Source: RGIG8748 sp045545635
Lineage (GTDB): Bacteria; Bacillota; Clostridia; UMGS1810
Direction of reading: 5' to 3'
DNA: 5,494 nucleotides
NCBI GenBank assembly: GCA_045545635.1
Contig: JAZQBI010000170.1
Coordinates: 1-5,494 of the forward strand
Made by a program: the position numbers and the translations under genes
Shown: one piece after another, positions 1 to 5,470 of the stretch
How the letters are laid out: each line of letters opens with the position of its first letter
Position numbering within the stretch: position 1 is the stretch's first letter
Notes under the pieces: model-generated
Told to the model about the DNA's origin: nothing
What the model saw: only the letters and a program-made list of their open reading frames with translations
The model's database searches: none

Positions 1-134
1 CTGATGGAGATGATGATTTCTTTAATGATCAGGAAGCAGAATCAGAAAGACCTGCACCTACAGCAGAGGACGTAGCTGATACCATCGAGGATGAAGATGG
101 AGATCCCTATGAATCTGACTCTGATGAAGAGTAA
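1..134 (+). CDS. C-terminal end of an unidentified acidic-tailed protein (5' partial)
   Basis: The frame read from base 3 is open for 43 codons to a TAA at 132-134, and the gene begins outside the window. The visible residues are strongly acidic (DGDDDFFNDQ at the start, DPYESDSDEE at the end) with a Pro/Ala-containing patch between them, so this is probably a disordered tail and not a folded domain. No family can be named from it. Frame 1 is also open for part of this stretch but closes at a TAG at 73-75. The frame ending at 134 is preferred because it stays open to just before the intergenic gap and gives the low-complexity acidic tail typical of accessory proteins on such elements. It is on the same strand as everything downstream, but the 85-base gap and hairpin after it may separate it from the following operon. 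Confidence 0.6.
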   Translation, partial: DGDDDFFNDQEAESERPAPTAEDVADTIEDEDGDPYESDSDEE

Positions 135-174
135 GAGAATATAACTGTAAACAGATGCGTATGCATCATTAGTA

Positions 175-200
175 TGAGCCGAGGCGGATGCCCCGGCTCA
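175..200 (+). promoter_or_regulatory. Leader hairpin just upstream of the 198-aa gene
   Basis: TGAGCCG (175-181) is the exact reverse complement of CGGCTCA (194-200). Inside it, GGC (183-185) pairs with GCC (190-192) around a GGAT loop, with a single A/C mismatch between the two stems. This gives a compact GC-rich hairpin ending 7 bases before the AAAGGAG ribosome site at 208-214. No run of T follows, so it is not a standard intrinsic terminator. Possible roles are an mRNA 5' stabiliser, a translational control element, or a protein-binding site. The structure is seen directly; the role is inference. Confidence 0.45.
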
Positions 201-219
201 AGTCACGAAAGGAGACATT

Positions 220-816
220 ATGGAAGAACGTACAACAGCAGATGTAGTACAGGATGTGATGGATGACATTGCAGCAAAGAGGGAGGCAGCGCAGGGGGAC
301 AAGACCCTTGCGGAGAAGTTTGCGGACAGTAAGTCAGAGCAGGCGCAGCCGGAAACAGATCAGAAGAAAATGGATGAGATCACCTTAAAGTTCGGCAAGG
401 GGTGTGTGGGCGATGAGTTCCAGGGCAAGGACGGAACCAAGTATAAGGAGATCCTTGTTCCCAATGTGGATCAGAATGATAAGCGTCCCTGGCAGACCTT
501 TGTGGTAAAGGCGAATCATGTGCATGAGAACCAGTATGGGAAAGGGATGTGGTGCAAGCTTCCGGCAAACGGTACGACTACTCTTCACAGAAATGTAAAG
601 GTCGGACAGGACGAGCAGGGAAAGCCCATCTGGGATACCGAAAAGACCAAGGTTCCCAACAAGGAACTTAAGAAGATGGTGGAAGCCTATAAGGACAGGG
701 ATCGTGATCGTGTGTCCATGAAGGAAAAACTTCCTGAGAAGAAAGCTGTGGTTGCAGAACAGAAGCCTGCAGAGAAGTATCAGACCAAGGCGAAGTCCAA
801 GGAAACATCGTTATGA
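220..816 (+). CDS. Conserved-looking ICE accessory protein of unknown function, with shared C-terminal tail motif
   Basis: I do not recognise a named family. The ATG at 220 has a strong site, AAAGGAG at 208-214, five bases upstream. The 198 residues fall into three parts. Residues 1-51 are charged and probably helical or disordered. Residues 52-145 form a likely compact beta-rich domain with alternating hydrophobic strands and landmarks such as ITLKFGKG (54-61), KEILVPN (76-82), PWQTFVVKANHVHENQYGKG (90-109) and WCKLP (111-115). Residues 146-198 are a Lys/Glu-rich tail. The strand pattern could suit a small beta-barrel, for instance an OB-like nucleic-acid binder, but that is a guess. Residues 164-176 (RVSMKEKLPEKKA) recur exactly near the C-terminus of the DUF5688 protein downstream. 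There is no signal peptide or membrane segment, so it is probably cytoplasmic. Its TGA overlaps the ribosome site of the coupling ATPase gene, which points to co-expression with transfer functions. Confidence 0.85.
   Translation: MEERTTADVVQDVMDDIAAKREAAQGDKTLAEKFADSKSEQAQPETDQKKMDEITLKFGKGCVGDEFQGKDGTKYKEILVPNVDQNDKRPWQTFVVKANHVHENQYGKGMWCKLPANGTTTLHRNVKVGQDEQGKPIWDTEKTKVPNKELKKMVEAYKDRDRDRVSMKEKLPEKKAVVAEQKPAEKYQTKAKSKETSL
709..747 (+). repeat. C-terminal tail motif, copy 1 (in the 198-aa protein)
   Basis: These 13 codons encode RVSMKEKLPEKKA, identical in protein to positions 5360-5398. Six third-position differences separate the two DNA copies and all are synonymous. The motif is preceded by DRD here and ERE in the other copy, and 22 residues follow it before the C-terminus. 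Confidence 0.85.
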
Positions 817-828
817 AGGAGACTATGG

Positions 829-2046
829 ATGCAGAGAGGATACGATGAAATTGTTGATCATGGCAGGATTACTCTGGCAAAGGGCTGCGAATATAGCATG
901 AACTGTTATGAGACAAAGCTTAACAATAATGTGCTTGTGGTTGGTGCCAGCGGATGTGGGAAAACCACAAGCATAGTAAGCCCGAATATCAGGAGATGCT
1001 ATGGCAGTTATGTGATATCAGACCCCAAGGGAAATCTGTATGAAAAACATAAGGATTGGCTGGAAGATAACGGGTATGTGGTGATCAAGCTTGATCTGAC
1101 ACATCCTGAAAAATCAGCACATTATAATCCGTTTGCATATATTCAATCATATGATGATGTGAAACGCATGGCTCATTCCATAGTATTCGGCTCGGGAGAA
1201 ATGAGTTACACAGAGCCATTTTGGCCACGATCCGCAGAGGGATTGCTTACGGCTTTAATTGGGTATGTTTGGTCTGAGGCACTTGAATGTGAACAGAATA
1301 TGCAGATGGTATATGAGATGTTAAGTCGAATGACAATTCCGCCGGAAGAAGATATGGATTATAGATCAGAAATAGATCTGCTATTTGATGAACTTGAAGC
1401 TACTGGAAGACAGCCGGCTATCTGCTATGCATATAAGAATGTTAGATATATTGCATCCAGGACAATTATGTGTATTAAGGCAGAGGTTAACTCGGTTATT
1501 GGTTGTTTTGATAGCCCAAATCTAAACAGACTTCTTTCTTATGATGAGATTGCATTGGACAAAATCGGATCCAGAAAGACGGCTGTATTTGTAGTTGTGA
1601 GTGACACTGATCGTTCGATGGATACATTGGCAAATATGTTTTTTTCACAGGCAATCAGAGAGTTGTGCAGAGTGGCAGATGATGTGTATGGAGGGAAACT
1701 TCCTATCGCAGTTCAGTTTATACTGGATGATTTTGCGACCAATGTAAAGATAGCAGATTTTCCGAGAATGATCTCTTCATTTAGGTCAAGAGCCATATCC
1801 AGTATGATTATCGTGCAGGCAGAGAATCAGTTAAGAAGCCTGTTTGGATATGATGCGGAAACGATAATAGCAAATTGTGACAGCTATGTTTACCTGGGTG
1901 GATCAGACATAGAGACCGCCCGTAACATAGCAACCAGGAGCGGAACAGCAATAAGAAAAACGCTCTATATGCCTATTGGAGGTGTATGGGTGTTCAGAAG
2001 AGGTTCCAAACCAAGGTATTCAAGACAGAATAAGGAGGTTTATTGA
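829..2046 (+). CDS. VirD4/TraG-like type IV secretion coupling ATPase, short soluble form
   Basis: Coupling proteins of this family are hexameric ATPases that recruit relaxase-DNA complexes or other substrates to a type IV secretion channel. The Walker A motif is GASGCGKT at residues 39-46, followed by SPNI and the family-typical YVISDPKGNLY (61-71) and HPEKSAHYNPF (92-102). Walker B is at 297-302, FILDDF, followed by FPRMISSFRSRAIS and the IIVQAENQLRSLFG motif (about 328-340). At 405 residues it lacks the N-terminal transmembrane segments of full-length VirD4/TraG proteins (about 600 residues): the protein reaches the ATPase core within 40 residues. It may therefore work as a soluble ATPase or depend on another membrane partner. 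Walker B has Asp-Asp where many family members have Asp-Glu; I recall LDDFA-type versions in clostridial elements, so this may be normal for the subgroup. The start at 829 is chosen over the ATG at 825, which hits a stop after seven codons; AAGGAG at 816-821 is seven bases away. The gene is visibly more AT-rich than its neighbours. Confidence 0.92.
   Translation: MQRGYDEIVDHGRITLAKGCEYSMNCYETKLNNNVLVVGASGCGKTTSIVSPNIRRCYGSYVISDPKGNLYEKHKDWLEDNGYVVIKLDLTHPEKSAHYNPFAYIQSYDDVKRMAHSIVFGSGEMSYTEPFWPRSAEGLLTALIGYVWSEALECEQNMQMVYEMLSRMTIPPEEDMDYRSEIDLLFDELEATGRQPAICYAYKNVRYIASRTIMCIKAEVNSVIGCFDSPNLNRLLSYDEIALDKIGSRKTAVFVVVSDTDRSMDTLANMFFSQAIRELCRVADDVYGGKLPIAVQFILDDFATNVKIADFPRMISSFRSRAISSMIIVQAENQLRSLFGYDAETIIANCDSYVYLGGSDIETARNIATRSGTAIRKTLYMPIGGVWVFRRGSKPRYSRQNKEVY
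2032..2039 (+). promoter_or_regulatory. Ribosome binding site that fixes the GTG start of topB
   Basis: AAGGAGGT, a near-perfect Shine-Dalgarno sequence, lies within the last codons of the coupling ATPase gene, seven bases before the GTG at 2047. It supports GTG as the true topB start, which also keeps the essential N-terminal ELVITEKPS motif. Because ribosomes terminating at 2044-2046 sit on this site, translational coupling of the two genes is likely. Confidence 0.8.
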
Positions 2047-4149
2047 GTGGAGTTAGTGATAACTGAAAAGCCTTCAGTAGCCCAGTCCATCGCCCAGGTC
2101 ATAGGTGCAAGGGAGAGATGTGACGGGTACTTAAAGGGTGGCGGTTATATCGTAAGCTGGTGCGTAGGACATCTTGTGGAGCTTGCGACACCGGATTCTT
2201 ACGATGAAGCGTATAAGCAGTGGTCTTATAATACACTGCCGATCATGCCGAGGGATTGGAAGTATGTGATCAAAAAGGATACGAGAGCACAGTTTAAGAT
2301 ACTGAAAAAGCTGATGATGGACAGAGATATCACAGCCATAGTGTGTGCTACAGATGCCGGAAGTGAAGGAGAACTGATCTTCCGGCTTGTTTATGAGCAG
2401 GCAGGATGTACCAAGCCCATCAAGCGACTGTGGATATCGTCAATGGAAGAAAGTGCAATCCGTGACGGATTCGGTCATTTGAAGCCTGGAACGGAATATA
2501 ACAATCTCTATGCTTCGGCACTATGCAGACAGCAGGCGGATTGGCTTGTGGGGCTTAACGGTACAAGGCTGTTTACGGTGCTTTACAGAAGCAAGGTGCT
2601 GAAGGTCGGAAGGGTGCAGACACCCACACTTGCAATGCTTGTGGACAGGGAAGCGGAGATCATGCGATTCAAAAAGACACCGTTCTATACGGTACATATC
2701 ATCGGAGCTTCGGTAGATGCTGCATCTGAAAAGTTCACGGAGAAATCCAAAGCAGATGCGATTGCGGCAGAGTGCAGGGATAATACGGTCACGGTTAAAA
2801 CAGTGGTATCGGAAGATAAGTCCGTTGCGGCTCCAAAGCTGTATGATCTGACGACCTTACAGAGAGATGCCAATAGGATCTTCGGTTTTACGGCAAAGAA
2901 AACACTGGAGTATACGCAGTCGCTTTATGAAAAGAAACTGTGTACATATCCGAGGACGGATTCGCAATACCTTTCTGATGATATGGAGGAAACAGCAAGG
3001 AACGTGCTTGCCGTGGTACAGAGTACATTTACTTATCTGCAGGATGAAAGACCGGTGGCACGGGATTTTAAGCGTGTGATGAACAGCAAGAAGGTTTCTG
3101 ATCACCATGCGATCATTCCTACAGTACAGATTGAGAATATGCACAATGTTCAGTTATCGGAAGGCGAGATCAAGGTGCTTTCCCTGATTGCAACCAGGGT
3201 GTGTATGGCTACAGCTGAAAGATATCAGTACAGGAGTGTAAAAGCAGAACTGGAATGTGCCGGAAATATCTTTACTGCTACGGGTACCACAGTAGTGGAA
3301 CCGGGATGGAAGAAATACGATGCTGCACTTCGGAGTGAGTATAAGATCCGCATGGAAAAAGAGGATGAAGATCTGAAATCTTTGCCGCCTCTGACGGAAG
3401 GATTTATGTTCACACCTAGTGAGTGCAAGGTGGTTGAGGGTTTTACACAGCCACCGAAGCACTTCACGGAGGACAGCCTGCTTTCCGCTATGGAAAGAGC
3501 CGGAGCGGAAGATATGGGTGATGATGTGGAACGCAAGGGACTGGGTACTCCCGCCACCCGTGCGGACATCATCGAGAAGCTTGTTAAAGACGGCTTCGTG
3601 AAGAGGGAGAAGAAACAGATGATACCGACAGATGACGGTGTGAAGCTGATCACTGTTCTGCCGGATGTAGTCAAGAGTCCCAAACTGACTGCCGACTGGG
3701 AAAACGCATTAACTCTCGTGGCAAAAGGCGAATATGACCCGGAGCAGTTTATGAGCGGGATAAGGAACATGGTAACTGATTTAATTAAGACCTATAACAA
3801 GGTCGGAGAGGAGAACAGAAATATGTTTGGATCAAATGATGCATTGGGCAAATGCCCTAAATGCGGCGGAGATGTGCTTAAGGGTAAGTACGGTCCGTAT
3901 TGTTCGGAAAAGTGTGGTATGAGCTTCGGAAGGGTTTTCGGCAAGGAACTTTCAGAGGAACAGATTAAGTCCCTGCTTGAAGGTAAGAAGATTCTTGTAG
4001 ACGGGCTTAAATCCAAGAAGGGCGGCACATACAGTGCTTACCTTATTCCGGACGGAGTGCAGGAGTATACCTATACCAAAAAGGACGGAACCGAAGTAAA
4101 TGGTTTCCAGTACAAGTTCAACATGGAATTTCCGAAAATAGGAGGATAA
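2047..4149 (+). CDS. topB: DNA topoisomerase III (type IA), ICE-encoded
   Basis: Type IA topoisomerases cut one DNA strand through a 5'-phosphotyrosine link and pass another strand, removing negative supercoils and decatenating intermediates. On conjugative elements they probably help process DNA during transfer or replication. The N-terminal Toprim domain carries ELVITEKPS (2-10, catalytic Glu7) and the acidic motif DAGSEGE (103-109). The active-site tyrosine is Tyr301 in CTYPRTDS (299-306) with Arg303. Other family blocks are VGRVQTPTL (187-195), SDHHAIIPT (351-359) and GLGTPATRADIIEKL (498-512). The C-terminal part has CPKC (603-606) with Cys619 and Cys623, a probable four-cysteine zinc site, followed by a Lys-rich end. 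At 700 residues it is full length for ICE TopB proteins. It starts at GTG immediately after the virD4 stop and in the same frame. The unusual point is the Toprim motif: the family pattern is DxDREGE, many ICE copies read DAGREGE as I recall, and here the arginine is Ser106 (AGT at 2362-2364), which may weaken or alter activity. Family assignment is secure; activity is not. Confidence 0.96.
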   Translation: MELVITEKPSVAQSIAQVIGARERCDGYLKGGGYIVSWCVGHLVELATPDSYDEAYKQWSYNTLPIMPRDWKYVIKKDTRAQFKILKKLMMDRDITAIVCATDAGSEGELIFRLVYEQAGCTKPIKRLWISSMEESAIRDGFGHLKPGTEYNNLYASALCRQQADWLVGLNGTRLFTVLYRSKVLKVGRVQTPTLAMLVDREAEIMRFKKTPFYTVHIIGASVDAASEKFTEKSKADAIAAECRDNTVTVKTVVSEDKSVAAPKLYDLTTLQRDANRIFGFTAKKTLEYTQSLYEKKLCTYPRTDSQYLSDDMEETARNVLAVVQSTFTYLQDERPVARDFKRVMNSKKVSDHHAIIPTVQIENMHNVQLSEGEIKVLSLIATRVCMATAERYQYRSVKAELECAGNIFTATGTTVVEPGWKKYDAALRSEYKIRMEKEDEDLKSLPPLTEGFMFTPSECKVVEGFTQPPKHFTEDSLLSAMERAGAEDMGDDVERKGLGTPATRADIIEKLVKDGFVKREKKQMIPTDDGVKLITVLPDVVKSPKLTADWENALTLVAKGEYDPEQFMSGIRNMVTDLIKTYNKVGEENRNMFGSNDALGKCPKCGGDVLKGKYGPYCSEKCGMSFGRVFGKELSEEQIKSLLEGKKILVDGLKSKKGGTYSAYLIPDGVQEYTYTKKDGTEVNGFQYKFNMEFPKIGG

Positions 4150-4154
4150 CAAAG

Positions 4155-4322
4155 ATGAGTGAGATTAAGAATATGCCCAAGGTGGAAACAGAAAGCGTAA
4201 GCAAGGGTGCGCAGCGTGCGAGATATACCGCATATATGCAGGGACTTCGTAAGCTTGAGCAGAGGGTAAAGTCAGAGAAGAACAGCCGTGAGAAGGCTGC
4301 CAGAGTAGGAGGCGCAGTATGA
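4155..4322 (+). CDS. Small basic hypothetical protein (55 aa)
   Basis: The reading frame from ATG 4155 to TGA 4320-4322 encodes 55 residues, beginning MSEIKNMPKV and ending AARVGGAV. AGGAGG at 4140-4145, inside the last codons of topB, lies nine bases upstream, and its stop overlaps the next start as ATGA, so both ends fit an operon gene. The protein has 13 Lys/Arg against 6 Glu and no Asp. Residues 18-50 (such as RYTAYMQGLRKLEQRVKSEK) look like a continuous amphipathic helix, and there are no cysteines and no membrane segment. Such features would suit a small nucleic-acid or protein-binding partner, but I recognise no family. Alternatively it may act mainly to couple translation between topB and the DUF5688 gene. 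Confidence 0.75.
   Translation: MSEIKNMPKVETESVSKGAQRARYTAYMQGLRKLEQRVKSEKNSREKAARVGGAV
4306..4312 (+). promoter_or_regulatory. Ribosome binding site of the DUF5688 gene
   Basis: TAGGAGG lies six bases before the ATG at 4319 and nine before the in-frame ATG at 4322, so either methionine could be first (MMDFEEF). By contrast, no comparable site precedes the internal ATG at 4664, where the upstream sequence is TGTAAGCTTGTAAATGCCGA. The gene therefore has one real start, and the part after the amber codon depends on readthrough or is not made. Confidence 0.75.
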
Positions 4323-4630
4323 TGGATTTTGAAGAGTTTAAGGCAAGTGTGGCAGATCAGATCAAGGATTATCTGCCGGAGAAGTATGCGGATGCAACAG
4401 TCGATCTGCAGGATGTAACCAAGAATAACGATACCGTGCTGACGGGGCTTCTTATCAGAAACGAGGACAGCAATATCGCTCCGAATATCTATCTTGAGAA
4501 CTTCTTCGCACAGTATCAGGATGGAGAGGATCTGGGGGATATTCTTCAGCATATCGCTGATATCCGTGTGAATCATGAGTTGGAACAGGGTTTTGATGTG
4601 TGCAAGATCACTGATTTTGTCCAGGTGTAG
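4319..4630 (+). CDS. N-terminal fragment of the DUF5688 protein as translated up to the amber codon
   Basis: If the TAG at 4628-4630 terminates translation, this 103-residue product is what would be made, since it has the ribosome site and the coupled start. It contains only the N-terminal part of DUF5688 and ends at FVQV, in the middle of a conserved helix, so it is unlikely to be a complete working protein. It lacks the shared C-terminal tail motif. Confidence 0.7.
   Translation: MMDFEEFKASVADQIKDYLPEKYADATVDLQDVTKNNDTVLTGLLIRNEDSNIAPNIYLENFFAQYQDGEDLGDILQHIADIRVNHELEQGFDVCKITDFVQV
4628..4630 (+). other. In-frame amber codon inside the DUF5688 gene
   Basis: The reading frame is CAG GTG TAG GAT CAT ATC, with family-like protein sequence continuing directly after the stop. 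All six other gene ends in the window are TAA (134, 4149, 5470) or TGA (816, 2046, 4322), so this is the only TAG in a coding frame. That leaves room for amber decoding, but a single occurrence in about 5 kb of coding sequence fits a simple nonsense mutation better. Confidence 0.85.
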
Positions 4631-4663
4631 GATCATATCATCTGTAAGCTTGTAAATGCCGAG

Positions 4664-5470
4664 ATGAACGCAGATTATCTTGCAGATAAGCCCCACACTC
4701 TTGTGGAGGATCTTGCAGTCGTATATGCGGTAGACCTCGGCGGTGGTGAAGGCGGTCGTATGAGCGCACCTATCACCAACAATCTTATGGAACAGTACGG
4801 AGTGACTACGCAGGAACTTCATGATATCGCACTTCAGAACCTTTCAGAGTCTCAGATTGAGTTTAAGACCATGAGGGATGTGCTGGTGGAGATGATGTTC
4901 CCTGATGGAATTCAGGAAGGAGATCCCAGGGCATTCATGCTTCCCCCTGAAGAGGAGAACCCTTCCATGTATGTGCTTTCCAATGCGGATAAACTTAACG
5001 GTGCGGCCGCACTCCTTGATGCCAAGACCATGGAGGATATTTCCGAGAAGCTGGGTGGTGACTTCGTGGTATTACCTTCGAGTATCCATGAGACTATCGT
5101 TTTGCCCCTGAATGAGGATATGGACAGGCATACCCTTGAAGCAATGGTGCAGGATGTGAATGCCGGACAGGTAGCTCCCGAGGAGAGACTTTCCGATCAT
5201 GTCTATATGTACGACTCCCAGGCAAAGGAGCTTGTTCTTGCTGATAAGATGGAAGAGCGTCAGCAGCAGAGGGCAGAGGCTCAGAAGGATGCCAAGGAAG
5301 CTGAACAGGCAGACAAGCCCGGAAAGGCTGAAAGAGGTGAAAAGAAGCTTGAGCGCGAGCGCGTATCCATGAAGGAAAAGCTTCCCGAGAAGAAGGCGGA
5401 AGTCGCAAAAAACGAAGCAAACCGGGAGCATCCGGTTCCGGGCAAGTCGAAGGGAGCGGCACTGGAATAA
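4664..5470 (+). CDS. C-terminal part of the DUF5688 protein, downstream of the amber codon
   Basis: An automated caller would start a 268-residue protein at ATG 4664, but this start has no ribosome site and the matching protein sequence already begins at 4631, in the same frame as the upstream fragment. It should be read as the rest of one DUF5688 protein. It holds the second DUF5688 segment (LSNADKLNGAAALL and LPSSIHETIVLPLNEDM), then an alpha-helical Gln/Glu/Lys-rich linker (about 196-232 of this fragment), then the shared motif RVSMKEKLPEKKA at 233-245 and a basic end. Whether it is made at all is uncertain. Confidence 0.6.
   Translation: MNADYLADKPHTLVEDLAVVYAVDLGGGEGGRMSAPITNNLMEQYGVTTQELHDIALQNLSESQIEFKTMRDVLVEMMFPDGIQEGDPRAFMLPPEEENPSMYVLSNADKLNGAAALLDAKTMEDISEKLGGDFVVLPSSIHETIVLPLNEDMDRHTLEAMVQDVNAGQVAPEERLSDHVYMYDSQAKELVLADKMEERQQQRAEAQKDAKEAEQADKPGKAERGEKKLERERVSMKEKLPEKKAEVAKNEANREHPVPGKSKGAALE
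5360..5398 (+). repeat. C-terminal tail motif, copy 2 (in the DUF5688 protein)
   Basis: This is the second copy of RVSMKEKLPEKKA, followed by 23 residues to the C-terminus. After the motif, both tails share VA three to four residues on and a KSK close to the end (AKSKETSL in copy 1, GKSKGAALE here), so the similarity covers the whole tail loosely and the 13 residues exactly. Confidence 0.85.

Larger units (their letters stand above)
4319..5470 (+). pseudogene. DUF5688 family protein gene interrupted by one in-frame TAG
   Basis: The frame from ATG 4319 runs to TAA 5468-5470, 383 codons, broken only by TAG at 4628-4630. Both sides belong to one DUF5688 protein, a family of unknown function frequent on clostridial mobile elements. 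Before the stop there is FEEFKASVADQIKDYLP (4-20), the segment NIYLENFFAQYQDGEDLGDI and ITDFVQV. After it comes DHIICKLVNAE, then a segment like the family's second half, LSNADKLNGAAALLDAKTM and GGDFVVLPSSIHETIVLP (about 246-263). Residues 315 onward are a Lys/Glu-rich tail holding RVSMKEKLPEKKA (348-360). As I recall the family, the position of the stop is usually Lys (pattern VKDRI), so AAG to TAG would be a one-base change. There is no frameshift or other stop, so the damage is recent, is a sequence error, or is bypassed. It overlaps the preceding small gene by ATGA. Confidence 0.82.

Noticed and set aside
140..145. TATAAC as a possible -10 promoter box in the gap before the 198-aa gene
   Set aside because: No acceptable -35 element lies about 17 bases upstream, so a promoter call would be unsupported.
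175..200. The hairpin as an intrinsic terminator of the upstream gene
   Set aside because: No T-rich run follows the stem; the next bases are AGTCACG.
1083..1096. Perfect 14-bp palindrome GATCAAGCTTGATC
   Set aside because: It encodes ordinary VirD4 residues, and about 0.3 such palindromes are expected by chance in a window of this size.
3225..3770. 181-codon open frame on the minus strand inside topB
   Set aside because: It is fully antisense to a clearly conserved topoisomerase region; its Ser-rich, low-complexity translation is typical of a shadow frame.
4118..4822. Long open frame of 234 codons on the minus strand
   Set aside because: It lies antisense to the small gene and the DUF5688 gene, has no ribosome site or recognisable protein, and is explained by the codon use of the sense genes.
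5001..5012. Perfect 12-bp palindrome GTGCGGCCGCAC containing a NotI site
   Set aside because: It falls in conserved DUF5688 coding sequence, and about one 12-bp palindrome is expected by chance here, so neither a cloning scar nor a regulatory site is needed.
5072..5462. Two overlapping minus-strand open frames opposite the DUF5688 C-terminus
   Set aside because: Antisense to the Lys/Glu-rich tail, which yields Leu/Phe- or Pro/Ser-rich shadows; no start signals or family resemblance.
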